A stretch of 64,000 nucleotides of DNA from Aphrocallistes beatrix (lineage: Eukaryota > Porifera > Hexactinellida > Sceptrulophora > Aphrocallistidae). Location of the stretch: positions 1,674,001-1,738,000 of the forward strand of contig OY725495.1 of the NCBI GenBank assembly GCA_963281255.1, read 5' to 3'. Every line of letters starts with the position of its first letter. Position 1 is the first letter of the stretch. The notes below the pieces were generated by a model that did no database searches, was not told the DNA's origin, and worked only from the letters and a program-made list of their open reading frames with translations. Positions 1-11,297 of the stretch are shown here, piece by piece. A program made the translations under genes and the position numbers.

Positions 1-1615
1 TGCCTGCATAAAAATAAAAGTTTACTCATCAACTATTGAACCAAACGAACCAAATAAAATCTCGTCAGATGCAATTACTAATTATAAATGTGACTTGTTT
101 TATATCTCAAAATCCTTGATTTTGAGATAACAGATATATTATATTGATTTAACTTGATTTTGAACAAGGATGATACTTCAAATTTAGGATATCATTATAG
201 TTTATGATGATAATTGTGGATTTAATCAGAATGTTTTTTTGCTAGTATTCTAGCATAACCTTCACTTTTGTTCCAATTTTGTTTTCCATTTTTTTACATA
301 TAGATTAAATTCAAATTGAATGATAATTATAGGATTACACATCGATTCAACAGGCAAAACTATCCATTATCCACTTGAAATCTTAATTTTACAGACCAGA
401 AAAATTTAGATATATCGAAATTTCTTATCTTTTATTCATCATTCATCAGCTGGAAGCCAGCATCGGGTTCATCACAACTTCAATCCTAATTGCTCTTTAG
501 TAGAAATTCTTCTTCATTGTCGGTACTTCGATAATATTATTTGCGTATGGAAGTAGGCCATTTAACATGCAATAATGTATACAAACTTATATCTGACCAT
601 GCTTAAGTTAAAAAATGTCTCAAGTAATGTAGTTTTTTTCACTTCAATGTTTTTTTTCATTCTTCTTATTTACGCTCTACTCTCTTTTCCTGTAATATTT
701 CTTTAGAGTATATAATGCTGTCTGGTCCATCGGTTATAGAATACATATATCATGTTCCCAGGATTGTAACCTAAACCAACATGATACCATTAACTTTTTT
801 TGAAATTTCAAATGTGATGAAGCAATGTTAGCTACTCTAAGAAGCTAGAACGGGAGCAAGCTTTGCTTTTCCCTGTATCCAATTGACCTTAAATGTTCCT
901 TCACTTGAAGAATAAATTCATCATTTAGCCAACTATCAATAAAGGTGTTCATCTACAGTAATCGAACCAAATAATTTGAAAACAATTTATTCCCATACAA
1001 ATAATAATAAATTAGATCGTTACTTGGAGAAAATACATTCCAACTTTAGGGAAACTAAGTAGATTCGGAATCTACGCATTCAAATTTATTATACAAGTAG
1101 TTGAAGCATTCTAAGAAATTGTCATACTCAAAGAATAAAAGTATAAACCTTTGCTATCAGAGGTAATTCATCACCATTATGTATAATTGCTAAAATAAAC
1201 CTATGTAGCACATAGTAGCACTTCTTTATAATTTGAAACGGGGATTTTTACATTTCAAATCATTGCAGATTATTTTTTATCGTCATATTCGTGTATAGCA
1301 TCAATGTTCCTGCAATTTTATATGTATATTGACTATATCTTGAGCCAAAATCTTTAATTTAGTAGAAACCTATCTAATGAACCCTTGTTTTTCTCCGTTA
1401 TGCTTGCTGTGGACCAATTTCTTAATTTAAGTAGTCTTAGTGATAAATTATTTTATAAATATCACACTTTGCGGTCGTTGACATAATTGTACAATTTTAC
1501 ATATTATGTGAAAATACTTGTAAACTCAGAAAGTTTGGATATGTCTTTTTAACTCCAGAAAGGATATATCAAAATAGAAAAATATGCGAGATGGATCGAT
1601 TGATACAGTTGATTT
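1..1615. other. AT-rich non-coding stretch, no gene seen
   Basis: I see no long open frame, transposase motif or structured repeat here. By position it is probably an upstream intron of the huntingtin gene, because the first candidate exon lies just downstream and no other gene is visible. Confidence 0.5.
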
Positions 1616-1789
1616 CGTTTTAATAGGATCACATCGGTTAGAAGACATTATGGATCTATTAAACGTTGAATCCTATTCACCAACATATTTTGTATTAGCT
1701 TGTGTGAGGAATATTCCGGAACTGACAAAAGGGGTCAGATTAAAGTGTCACCCCGATTAGCCAGTGGCTCTATTAAGCGCGATCTACTG
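1616..1789. mobile_element. Short MITE, pogo/Tigger-like ends, older copy (family D)
   Basis: A 174-bp non-coding element flanked by TA on both sides. It starts CAGTTGATTTCG and ends with the near-inverse CGCGATCTACTG. A better preserved relative lies at 60647-60836; the two share an interior with the phrases CACATCGGT and TTTTGTATTAGCTT. CAGT ends with a TA duplication are typical of pogo/Tigger-type DNA transposons. It encodes nothing. Confidence 0.6.
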
Positions 1790-2101
1790 TAGATAGATGG
1801 ATACGCTCACATTTCAGTTCTAAATTCTGTTTCATCATCTGATACAATAGGCCGATTTCGAAAATTTAGTATGTTTTTTCTACGATATGATACAACGGGA
1901 AATGTAATAAAAGAATTCTTGCAATTTTTTTGAGGTTTACTGATAATCAAATGATCTGCCTAGAAGTGATAAGATAATTATACATTACCAATTAATACAC
2001 CGATTTTGCAAACAATCTGCGATGCTACAATAAATTTTCGGTCCTCAGTCCATTTAAGTTTGATTTTTAAGTTTTTATATTATTGTCGAAACAATGTCCA
2101 G

Positions 2102-2159
2102 GAAGACAATTGGACAATCAGTATCATTAACGCCTAAATTGAGAGAATCTTTTGATTAT
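2102..2159 (+). CDS. HTT: Probable huntingtin exon (upstream of the first firm exon)
   Basis: An open stretch reading KTIGQSVSLTPKLRESFDY ends in TAT followed by the donor GTGAGT. It ends in phase 0, which matches the phase-0 start of the firm exon at 7167. The acceptor I chose is the CAG at 2099-2101; an alternative AG lies about 30 bases upstream. In human huntingtin the segment before the next exon is a serine-rich loop running into a helix (SYLKLHDVL). TPKLRESFDY fits this loosely but is too short to prove homology. Support is position, phase and donor quality. Confidence 0.42.
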
Positions 2160-2339
2160 GTGAGTTAATTTTCTTTAAAAACTACTTGTATAGCTGGTCA
2201 GAAAAATTATTGTTCGTTTGACTCTCTTAGATGAATGAAGTAGTTATTGAGTTGTTTCGGGAAGTGATTCTTCATTAGATTTAACCATATTAGTAACTAG
2301 AATAAGTCTTAACCTGAATATCCTTACTATTAAAACTCT

Positions 2340-2860
2340 ATTAATGTATATTTATATATTTACAAGCGCGCTTGCTTGCTTCCGCTGCGCGGCTGGAGGA
2401 CACTTTGTATCCTCCGGAGGCTCCCTTCGGTCGCCGCCTGGAGTCACATTGGTTAATTATAAGGGACATAACATCTCTAAATATGTCTATCTTAGTGTTA
2501 AAATCTATATTACTCGAAAAATCACAAAATTTGTAAGTTTAAAACATTTTGATACGTAATGATGACGCCATAACAGAGTGATGAGTCATCATTTTTTTAT
2601 GATAGTTGCATCATATCTGAGATATATTAATATGCACATTCTATTAAAATTTCAGCCTTCTATCACTTAAAATGGCTGAGTTATAGTCGACAACTGAAAT
2701 TTCTAATTATAAAAAAGGTGACAATGACGTCATAATTCCATGATGAGTCGACATTTTCGTATAAGTTCAGAAGTTACTGGAGCCATAGCCAAAATACTCC
2801 CACATGCCAAAAATCAGCTTTCTGGGCCTGAGTTTCTTCAATCAATTCGTTACAGATATA
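2340..2860 (+). repeat. Repeat family A, copy A1 (3-prime part of the P-like element)
   Basis: From the GC-rich head (CGCTGCGCGGCTGG, about 2385) through a body that recurs at least a dozen times in this window to the tail ending CAATCAATTCGTTACAG before a TA run. The tail continues in frame with the last residues of the P-type transposase (CNELIEETQAQKADF). One intact TGACGTCA palindrome lies near 2724. Confidence 0.7.
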
Positions 2861-5163
2861 TATATATATATCTTCATCGCCAATGATCTCCTCCATACTA
2901 GTGCTATCACCATATTTATATACAAGGTATCCGGCCAAATAAACAACCTTATGCTTAAGGGTATCATCAGACCTCAAGAGTTCTTGAGTGTCTTGAGGAG
3001 TGATCTCTTCAATGAGTTCACTTCGCTCAGCTGGATTTTCGGAAGTTGGACAATTCTTGTCACAGTCAAGCACAGGAGAACTAGATTCTGGCATAATGTC
3101 ATGCTTAATGAGTGTTTGCAAGTTTACAATTTTAGCTGCAGCCATAATGTCAAATACGTCTATGTAAAAGTTTCTACCTCTTCTTTGCCTGGCTTGGCCG
3201 AAAAACTTTTCCAAAGCTTCATCCGCGAATATAGCAGGAAGAACGTAGTCAAAGTCTTTGTCCGCCAGAAGCAATTTGGCAGCATCCCCTTATTACGTGT
3301 AGATACAGTGAAGGATTCAGCAGTTTGCTTAGTTAGCTTCAGCTTACGATCACCACCTCCTTGCCATGCGCAGGTAGATATAATTTGGCAGGCCTCCTCC
3401 AGGCTAGTGAAACTTGTACAGTCTGCTGTCCAAGGCTGTCTGGATTCTTCGCGAGGATGGATAGCCGAGAAACGGTCTTTCACATTCATCATCTTGAACC
3501 ACTCACTCATTGTCTGGGTGAGAATGAGAGTGCCTTCGCTGATGCCTAATGAATCCTTGAACGTCTTCAAGGCAGCGACAGTCTTGTCATTGAACACTTG
3601 ACATACCAATGGTACGCTCTGCCGTTGAAGGGGCTTGGGATAAACAGCGGTGTGTGTCAGTTTAGTTAACCGAATAGGAGTAGCTCGGTCGATCTCATAA
3701 AGCTTCTGAATATCAATCACTCCAGTAAGCTTTGTACTCATTGCCATCTACGACAAATGAGAGTGTCTTGCTATCAACAGTAATCCAGTTGTTGCGGACA
3801 TTTTTGAAGATGTGCAAGTAGTCGCACACTAAGAACATATATTGCTCTTGAATCGATAGCACTTGACAACTTCCAGGTCCTCCAAGTTTTGAATATACAC
3901 TGCGGTTGGTATTGCAATTGTCACATATTAAAGCAATCACAGTACCGCCAGCACCAACTACAGCTGAACCAGCTTCGATAAGGAGTTCCTTCAGCTGATC
4001 CGAAGTTAGTTTTTTGCAGGGCAAAACGCGTAGAATATAGCGTGGACCACCAAAATGGCAGGCAACTTCTACGACCATAGCATGTGAAGCAAGCATTTAA
4101 TGGTCACCACCCGCTGCAGCATTTTGAGAGTATCCTAGAACATGCCCTCCAGAAAATCGCAATGTCTCTACCAGCTTTACTTCGTCAAACATTAAATTCA
4201 CCAAACGCTGCTGTGGCTTAAGCTGGTCGAATAAGGTTTTGAGGTTCGAGTCCTGCAGACTTCTAGCAAGCATCTGTTTTACCTTTTCTGTTGATGGTAG
4301 AATGATTAAGCCGGATCGGCGAATCATTTGTATGCACTGGGTGATATGTTGTGAAGCTGCATTGCGAAATTCATAGCAGCAGTGTCAAATTGGCGTCCAT
4401 CAGGTGGTTTTAATATAAGCCGCAGCTGCGACAGAAGGAAGGTGAAATAAGCAAGCTCGTTCGCCTCAGTCATCTTGCAGAGCTGGCTTATTGCGTGTTC
4501 AAGAATGTCTTGGCTTGTGTACTCATAGGCATTTACCTGGTCAGTTATGTATCTAATCTGGGACCATTTCGAGAGTAAGCTGTTCTTCTGCAAAGGAAAT
4601 AGTCGCTTGGACACCTCAATGCCATCTTTGTCAACTCTATTCAAGAATAGGAATCCAAATGGTGAGCTGACTTGTTGGAAATGAAAGAACTGCTTGACAG
4701 TTTGTCCAGTAGCGTCAGTTCTTGATAGGTACAGGTTTTTCAGATCTTTTAAGACGTTAAAGCCAGGAAAATAGGAGCTTATTTTGCCGCAGAAGTGGTC
4801 GAAATCTTGGATCTTGTCTGCAGCCTCATTCGCTGCCTGCACCTTCTTAGCTCTTGATTCTGATGTATATGTTGTTGGGCGTGGGGCTGAGGTGACCTGC
4901 TTTAAAATTGATTTCGGTACTCCAGGAAATATTGATGGCGGTTCTTTGGGTCGCTTTCCACCCTTAACTGACACCCATTCACGATTGAAATGTGTCTCAC
5001 AAATATATATCTCCTTCAAGCGCCTCAAACTTTCTTTTTCATTCGGCATTGCCAATATCCATCTCTCCCTCTCTTCAGGATCTTTTGGGAAGGGTATGAC
5101 CTTTACATAAAGCGTCCCATCATAGTTTCCTCTACAACCAAAACAGCTGCAACGACGTGGCAT
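2774..5163 (-). pseudogene. P-element-type transposase, broken into four frames
   Basis: Cuts and joins P-family transposon DNA in the nucleus. The start at 5163 opens a THAP zinc finger with Cys5, Cys10, Cys55 and His58 (CETHF), invariant Trp35 and a later PPSIFPGVP segment. A helical region follows. Then come the RNase H-like catalytic blocks: Asp in NLMFDEVKL (about 4186), Asp in LICDNCNTN (about 3922) and Glu in ADEALEKFFGQARQRRG (about 3211). The GTP-binding insertion would lie between the last two. Total span, about 795 codons, is near the Drosophila protein (751 aa). The first block shifts by one base near 4325, one TAA lies at about 4097, and frame changes occur near 3713-3747 and 3160-3274. 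P elements contain introns, so some of these may be splice boundaries rather than damage. The THAP block and all three catalytic residues survive. Confidence 0.85.
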
Positions 5164-5558
5164 ATTGTCACAAAATCAAAATCTAGAAGCATTTAGGATA
5201 AGTTATTATGCTCAATTGATTCTTTATATATGACTTCCCATTCAATAATAATACATTTCCCATGTCTAACGTTAACGAATTCCAAGTTATCAATATTACC
5301 ATATATGGAAAGGTGTGAAAAACCTCAAAACTCAAGAACCACAAATTTTCAAGTATGCCAATGTGACCAATGAATTCACCATAAGCGACTTCCTATTCAA
5401 CAATAATACATTTCTCGCCGAAATAACGACTAGTTATAGTGATAGGCAATAGACTCAAGTTACAGGACCCGAGTATGAGACCCTCCAGTCATTAGTTTAA
5501 GGAGTCTATGACACACATACACAAACATTAATCGAGGTTTTAATAGTAAGGATATATA

Positions 5559-6129
5559 CAGGGTGGTCCACGGATAATCTACTGATTTTAAAATGTTATA
5601 TTTCAAGAATTTCAGCACAGATTTTTTGGAATGACCACTCGTTTTATTGCCCAAACTTATACATTTTGATATTTACTTGCAAAAATACCGTTTGGATATG
5701 TTATTGTGTTTAGAGAATGAAATGAAAGCCAACCTTGTGAAATAGTACTGTGAAAATCAGAACACAAAGGATGGTTCTGCACTGAAAACTGGACTTGGTG
5801 CTGGTTTATTGGCAACTGAAACATTCTCCTCGAATTTCTTAACAAGATTCCTGATTGCTTGTCCAAATGGAACTGTTTTACAGTCGTAAATTATCTTGAA
5901 AGTCCTTTGTGTTCTGACAATACACTTGAAGTTTTCATAGTTCCATTTCACAATGTTGACTTTCATTTCAGTTTCTAAATGCAATGACATAATCTAACGG
6001 GATTTTTGCTAGTAAATATCAAAATGTATAAGTTTGGGCAATAAAACGAGTGGTCATTCCTAAAAATCTGAGCTGAAATTCCTGAAATATAACATTTTAA
6101 AATCAGTAGATTATCCGTGGACCACCCTG
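5559..6129 (-). mobile_element. Mariner-type MITE with long inverted arms and a transposase stub
   Basis: A 571-bp element with TA on each side and ends CAGGGTGGTCCACGG. The inverted arms extend about 150-190 bp, so the single strand could fold back. The centre, on the minus strand, encodes an N-terminal helix-turn-helix stub (VKWNYENFKCIVRTQRTFK) like the start of the transposase at 28473 (WWYFENHKSVVNTQRAYK). It is therefore an internal-deletion derivative of a related IS630/Tc1/mariner element. It sits in the TA run at the edge of the P-like element. Confidence 0.8.
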
Positions 6130-6149
6130 TATATATATATACGTATATC

Positions 6150-6630
6150 TGGAACGAATTGATTGAAGAAACTGCCAGGCGCAGAATGCTGATTTTGGCA
6201 TGCGGGAGTCTTTTGGCTATGGCTCCACTAAGTTCTGAGTTCAGACGAAAATGTCGACTCATCATGGAATTATGAGGTCACTGTATATTTTATAATTAGA
6301 ATTTTCAGTTTTTCGACTATAACTCAGCCATTTTAGGTGATATAAGGCTGAAATTTTAAAGGAATGTGTATATTAATATATCTCACATATGTTGCAACTT
6401 TCAAAAAATGATCACCCATCACTCTGTTATGACGCCATCATTACGCATCAAAAATTGACAAATTTGGTGATTTTTCGAGCGATATTGCTATGACCGTAAG
6501 ACAGACGTATTTAGAGATGTTGTCTACCATATAATAAATCAATGTGAGTTCAGGAGCTCAAAGGGAGCTTCCGGCGAGCAGAAAGTGTCCACCCGCCCCG
6601 CGGCGCAAATAAGCCAAGCGCGATTGTTGT
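6150..6630 (-). repeat. Repeat family A, copy A2
   Basis: Minus-orientation copy from AACGAATTGATTGAAGAAAC to the GC-rich head at about 6620. Its counterpart of the TGACGTCA sites is mutated (TGAGGTCA, TGACGCCA). Confidence 0.75.
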
Positions 6631-6686
6631 ATTTATGCAAATGCGTCACCATGCTTGGTCTCTTTACCCTCAAACTTTCTTGACTT

Positions 6687-7088
6687 TAAAACTCGATTAA
6701 TGTTTATATATGTTTTGTATATATATATTTAGTATATACTCATCATGGAATTATGACGTCTTTTTATAATTAGAAATTTCAGTTTTTCCACTATAACTCA
6801 GCCATTTGAGTTGATACAAGGCTGAAATTTTAATCGATTGTGTATATTAATGTTATTTACACATGATATACAAATGATGACTCATCATTCAGTCATGACG
6901 TCATCATTGCGGATAAAAAAAGGAAATTTTGTGATTTTGCAAGTGATAAAGACATACATACATATTCAAAGATGTTATCCACCTAATAATTAATCATTGT
7001 GAGCCTAGGCCCCAAAAGTCGCCTTCGGCGGATACTTTGTGCCTGCAAGCTGCGCAGCACAAGCAATCGAAGCGCGCTTGTTACTACA
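6687..7088 (-). repeat. Repeat family A, copy A3 (shortened)
   Basis: Starts with the end motif AAAACTCGATTAATG, lacks the tail segment, and runs through the body to the head ending GCGCGCTTG. It has an intact TGACGTCA at about 6896. It lies about 80 bp upstream of a huntingtin exon. Confidence 0.7.
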
Positions 7089-7166
7089 ATAATTTCTTAT
7101 ATTTTGTGCAGATTTCTCTTATTCAATCATTATGTGTTCATTATTTATTCTTATTTACCATTTTAG

Positions 7167-7352
7167 CAATCATTAACTATTGAGAATGCAGATAGATTCA
7201 GCAGCTATTTGAGAAAAATATTAGATGCCTTTTCGCATTTAATTGCATTTTCAAATCCAAGTGATATCCATAGATATATTGAAGAGTTATTACCTTATCT
7301 TGTTCGACTCCTCTATGTTAACCCATCTAATATATTACAAGTTGCTCGAAAG
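7167..7352 (+). CDS. HTT: Huntingtin exon, HEAT-repeat segment
   Basis: Huntingtin is a very large HEAT-repeat scaffold in cytoplasm and nucleus, acting in vesicle transport, autophagy and HAP40 binding. This 186-bp exon (62 codons, phase 0 at both ends) follows the acceptor TTACCATTTTAG and ends AAG before donor GTATGC. Its helix FSSYLRKILDAFSHLIAF aligns with human FGGFLRSALDVLSQILEL, and the next, IHRYIEELLPYLVRLL, with IGKCVEEILGYLKSCF. These helices follow directly on the second disordered loop of the human N-terminal HEAT solenoid. Recognition rests on this match plus the five downstream exons that continue the same protein in order. Confidence 0.93.
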
Positions 7353-8136
7353 GTATGCTCAAGTATTTTCTTTTCTTTTCTCATTTCATATCTTTATGTA
7401 TATTTCTCGTATACAAACGTAGTATTTTGATTAATATGACCAAATTTATTCTAATTTACTCCGCGAGATGGAGTTAAATCAAAATTCGATCTATCCTGCA
7501 TAAACGGAGTTCAAAAGATAGTTGATGAAAATTATTTAAGCTTCTAGTAGGCACATTAGTTATTCTAGACACAATTTGACCACTCTGTGGAATTTCTTTC
7601 ATCACTGTCACAAAAGATTCAGAGCCCCTGAAGGAAGTGCATAAAGTGATGCATAAAGTGAATCTTCCGGAATTGAAGATGATCATGCCATCAGATACTC
7701 GATGTTTGGCTAATGAGAAGTGCGTCGAAGCAGTGAATTGATATGTTTGATCCCGGGGTTCTATTAGCAGCCTGAACGCAAGCTAACTGAAGTCAGTGTT
7801 AGTGATGGTTAAGAACACAGTGGTTCGGGGAAGAATGAATTATTTTTCATCTTTTATGAACCCTGTGTTCTTCCGACAAAGGTTGCTGATCTATCTAAGC
7901 CCCATGCCCACAAGCCTATTGATTTGAGTGTTCTTATCTTTCAAACATTCAATTAGGATAGAATACTATTGATTGAGTATCCTCTAATTTTCAATGGTAT
8001 GACTTCTAAAAAGTTCTCAACAGGTTCGCCATTTTCTACTCACCGACAACATATATAGCTCCTCAATAGTTGCAAAGTGCATTCATATGCGAATAAACTA
8101 AAGATATTTGCCTTTTCAAGACTGAGATGAGATTCT
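7353..8136. other. Intron sequence, nothing recognised
   Basis: Part of the 1.5-kb huntingtin intron. I see neither inverted ends nor transposase motifs. Short open stretches exist on the minus strand (for example 7474-7686) but resemble nothing I know. Confidence 0.5.
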
Positions 8137-8445
8137 TCAAATCATGTCCCTATTGCTTTGATCAGATGAAAAACAGTCCTTTTTTGTAACTATCATTTCT
8201 ACCAGCCATCTCAGAAATTTATTAAGCTCTTCCCATCCATAGGCCATGATCGAATCAATCATCTTAAAATTAGTAGTGTTAAGGATGTTGTGTATGAAAT
8301 CAGTACAACATTGTATTAACTTGATGCTCACTCTATTTTTTATCCTCTCTTGTTCTTCAATATTATGTAATCTTCTATTCACTTCTTGTATTTTGATGTT
8401 ATTATGACTCGCGCTTTCGACAAATTTTACAAAATGCTCTTTCAT
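8137..8445 (-). other. Unrecognised 102-residue open frame inside a huntingtin intron
   Basis: An ATG-initiated frame with mixed, protein-like composition: charged helices (QEVNRRLHNIEEQERIKNRV), then a Trp-containing segment (YGWEELNKFLRWLVEMI) and a polar tail. It has no signal peptide, membrane segment or known motif. In such AT-rich DNA a 102-codon frame is somewhat long for chance. It could be a fragment of an unknown transposon or retrocopy, or an antisense intronic gene. No function is assigned. Confidence 0.3.
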
Positions 8446-8844
8446 ATTTTTGGCATTTCAACATTTCCGTTTACTTTATTTGCTAAGATTTCCTGAACAG
8501 ACTTTTTAGGCGGATATCATTCCAAAGTTTCGACAGAAATATCATTGATTAAGTGTATTATTGTAATTCCAAGTATAAGTGTAATTAAGCTTCTTATTTA
8601 AACTGTGAAATCAAAATATTTTCTAACCCTTCCAAACAATTCTTGAAAAATTACTGCTTGGATGTAGAAAGAATATTTCTTAATTTACTTCGCCATAGAG
8701 GCAGTAATAATTAAATTCCATGTTTAAGATAGCAAAGTATTACTCAAATATATTAATTTGATTATAACACTCCCTGATTTTCCTTTAGAATTTTGTTTTC
8801 AATAATGCATGTTTTTAGTCTATTAGAGTTTTGTTTCATTTTAG

Positions 8845-9118
8845 CTTATAACTTCTCTTCATGGTTCGGTGAATGAATATAAACAGAGAACGTTTAGTGA
8901 TCAAGATAGTTATATTTTGAAGAATATGAATTTTCATGATCTCTTTTATTCAATCCCTTTGAGGAAGTTTAATCAAGTATTCATTCCCCATAGTGCATTT
9001 GAATATCTGGAATATTTATCACATGTTGAATATGCCCATGATCCTGCCGTTTATAAGGAAGATTTAGAGAGTCAAGCTCATTTGCGTAAAAAGGTGAAAT
9101 CTTTAGATATTATTAAAG
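8845..9118 (+). CDS. HTT: Huntingtin exon
   Basis: Acceptor TTTCATTTTAG, then 274 bp ending in phase 1 at AAAG before GTAAAT. The start LITSLHGSVNEYKQ aligns with human LLKTLFGTNLASQF. DLFYSIPLRKFNQVF aligns with the human GLYHYCFMAPYTHFTQ segment, and the ending HLRKKVKSLD with VLQKVSTQLK. The phase-0 entry matches the preceding exon. The human protein has a Ser-rich linker in the middle; here the equivalent is short. Homology is moderate in this exon alone but fixed by its place between two clear exons. Confidence 0.85.
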
Positions 9119-9436
9119 GTAAATTATCATTTCAATAATGTACAAGAAAATGAATCTTCTGCCAGCTCGAATATGACAAAATTCATTAATTCAAAAATAT
9201 CACAGCCTACGTAACTATAGCCTATTCACTGTACTAATTTTACTTCACCATGGATTACTTCAAGTCTATCTTTTAGACAAACCATAATGTTTTAAATAAA
9301 TTTAGCTGCGATAAAATGCAGTTTATAATATAAGATAAGTATCGTTGTTAGTTTCTATTCTATTACCTACAATATTTCATACATTTTCTTCCCAAATCCT
9401 GATTTATTCATTCACATGTATATTTCTCTTAGCAAT

Positions 9437-9670
9437 ATGCCAAATAAGTGTAGTGAAGCCAAATACTGTTCCAATTACGACGGCACTGATTACGTTACAG
9501 TGGTTTAAATGTTGAATCATTGGTTCAAGGAAATGCAAAATGAATGGCGAAGGTTTCTCCATAGAGATGATGCATGGAAATTGGCGAGAGTCTTCATATG
9601 TGCGAGGCATTTCTGTGACGTGGCGGATAACTACTTTACTTCGATATTCCCCAGGTTCACAGTACAGTGA
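9437..9670 (+). pseudogene. THAP zinc-finger fragment
   Basis: Reads MPNKCSEAKYCSNYDGTDY, then a stop after VTVV, then in the same frame W..EMQNEWRRFLHRDDAW and ICARHF before a final stop. The N-terminal Met-Pro, paired cysteines, Trp and C-x2-H-F ending define a THAP C2CH finger. One in-frame TAA interrupts it. It abuts the Harbinger-like terminus at about 9670 and may be a DNA-binding exon of a P-type or other THAP-bearing transposon, or a decayed host paralogue. No downstream transposase is joined to it. Confidence 0.6.
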
Positions 9671-10001
9671 AGAAATATTCACTGAGAAGTTAAGCACTGA
9701 TTTTGAACTTAAGTACTATGTTCGGACTTAAGTATTAAGTTCAAACTTAGTTAAGAAGGAGCAAAACCTGTATTCACTTAGAGTTCGTACTTGCTAATTT
9801 TGCTAATTTTAAAATTAGTTAAGTTCAAACTTTACTTGTATTCACTAAGTATTCAGTTGGAGCTTAAGTCTACTATAATCAACTATGTTCGAACTTAAGT
9901 ACTAACTTTTATTATCAGTATACTACGTAGAGCACATGGTTAAATCGTACTAATATAAATACTGGATATCTTTGAAGTATGATATTAAAAGACCTCAATT
10001 A

Positions 10002-11297
10002 CAAGAGTGGGCTGAATAGTTTTGAGAACCACAACTTTTTTTTGTAGCAAGTGAACATTCAATAACATTTTATTATTGTCCCTTATGTGTTTACCATATA
10101 TTTATCATTTCAAGTATCTGAGCTATTCCCAACTCTTCTTAATTTTCTTATTTTACTCTTGTACTCGATAAAAAATGGATCTTTCAAAACTTGAGCATCG
10201 TTCTGTGATCAAATTTTTGACTAAAAAAGGTTTTGATGCTAAAGAAATCCTTAACCAAATGTCAGAGGTTTACGGCGAGTCGACTCCATCCTATCCGACT
10301 ATTGCAAGATGGTCATCCGAATTTACGCGGGGTTGAGAGAGCATTGAAGCTGACCCTCGCTCAGGATGACCTAGTAACGCTGTTAATTCAGATACAATTG
10401 GTCAGGTTGAAGAAATATTAATGAATAATCGTAGGATAAAGCAATCAGAAATTGCAATGGAGTTAGGAATCTCAAAAGAATGGGTGCATAATATCATCCA
10501 TGAGCATTTACACATGAAGAAGATTTGTGCAAGATGGATTCCTCGAATTCTCACTGTTTATCAGCGACTTCAGCTAGTTGAAGCAAGTGCCAAGTAGGGA
10601 ACTTTTGAAATTATATAGCTCCCGACATTGATTTATTTCATTCAAGGTTAGTCACTGGGGATCAGACGTGGATCCATCACTATGATCCTGAAGGAAAGAA
10701 GAGCTCCATGGAGTGGAACCACGCCGATTCCCCACCTCCCAAGAAACCTAGAACTGTCCGATCAGGCGGGAAGATAATGGCTACCATATTCTGGGATTCT
10801 CAGGGTATTCTAATGGTGATTATCTTCCGCATAAAGGCCGAATTACTGGTGGCTATTATTCACAATTAATGTATACCTACGTGAGAAAATCAAAGAAAAA
10901 CGGAGAAGAATGTTAAGCAGAGGGGTTTTGCTGTTACACGATAATGCTCCTGTACACACGTCTCGCGTTTCGCAAGTAGCAATTAAACCTTGCGGTTTTG
11001 AGGAGCTCAACCATCCTCCATACAGTCCTGATCTGGCTCCAAGCGACTTCTATCTATTTAGAAAATTGAAATTCGACTTAATAGGAACCCGATTTGAGGA
11101 TGATGACTCCCTGAAAGCCGAGATTGATGCCTGGTTGATGTCCTGGGCAGAAAAGTTCTATTTTTCTGGAATCCAAGCACTAAAATCTAGGTGGACTGTA
11201 TTAAAGAAAAGGGATATTATATTCAAAATTGATGTACAAATATTTGTTCTGCAATTGCAAAAGTATCTCGTTCTCAAAACTTTTCAGCCCACCCTTG
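10002..11297 (+). mobile_element. Complete-length mariner transposon
   Basis: Ends CAAGAGTGGGCTGAATAG on the left and the inverse (CAAGGGTGGGCTGAAAAG) on the right, each bordered by TA at 10000-10001 and 11298-11299. Length 1.3 kb is normal for mariner. It contains the decayed transposase from 10175 and sits inside the Harbinger-like element. Confidence 0.88.
10175..11297 (+). pseudogene. Mariner transposase (GVQW3-like group), decayed
   Basis: Cut-and-paste DDD transposase. It begins MDLSKLEHRSVIKFLTKKGF with the paired helix-turn-helix region (IKQSEIAMELGISKEWVHNI). The catalytic core survives as pieces: the first block near 10660, LLLHDNAPVHTS and HPPYSPDLAPSDFYLF (second and third Asp; DD34D type). 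Stops after FTRG and after ASAK, plus shifts near 10640-10910, make it inactive. The start resembles the mariner group that gave rise to animal GVQW-type proteins, as I recall that family. Confidence 0.85.

Larger units (their letters stand above)
2319..5554 (-). mobile_element. P-element-like DNA transposon with THAP transposase
   Basis: Inverted ends lie at 2319-2347 (TATCCTTACTATTAAAAC...) and 5523-5554 (the inverse, differing at few positions). Between them, on the minus strand, is P-type transposase coding sequence. The low-coordinate 500 bp (2340-2860) is the dispersed family A sequence seen many times elsewhere, so this could be the autonomous parent of family A. No clean 8-bp target duplication is visible; the right flank is occupied by another insertion starting at 5559. 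Length (3.2 kb) is close to a classical P element. The alternative is that a P element landed inside a family A copy. Confidence 0.6.

Noticed and set aside
2340-2560. GC-rich head of family A as a tRNA-derived SINE promoter
   Set aside because: I could not find convincing A and B boxes or a cloverleaf; the terminal inverted motifs point to a DNA transposon.
2804-3601. Long + strand open frame
   Set aside because: Antisense shadow of the P-type transposase on the minus strand.
8845-9118. Separate gene in the intron
   Set aside because: Splice sites and phases join it to the neighbouring huntingtin exons, and it aligns to the expected human segment.
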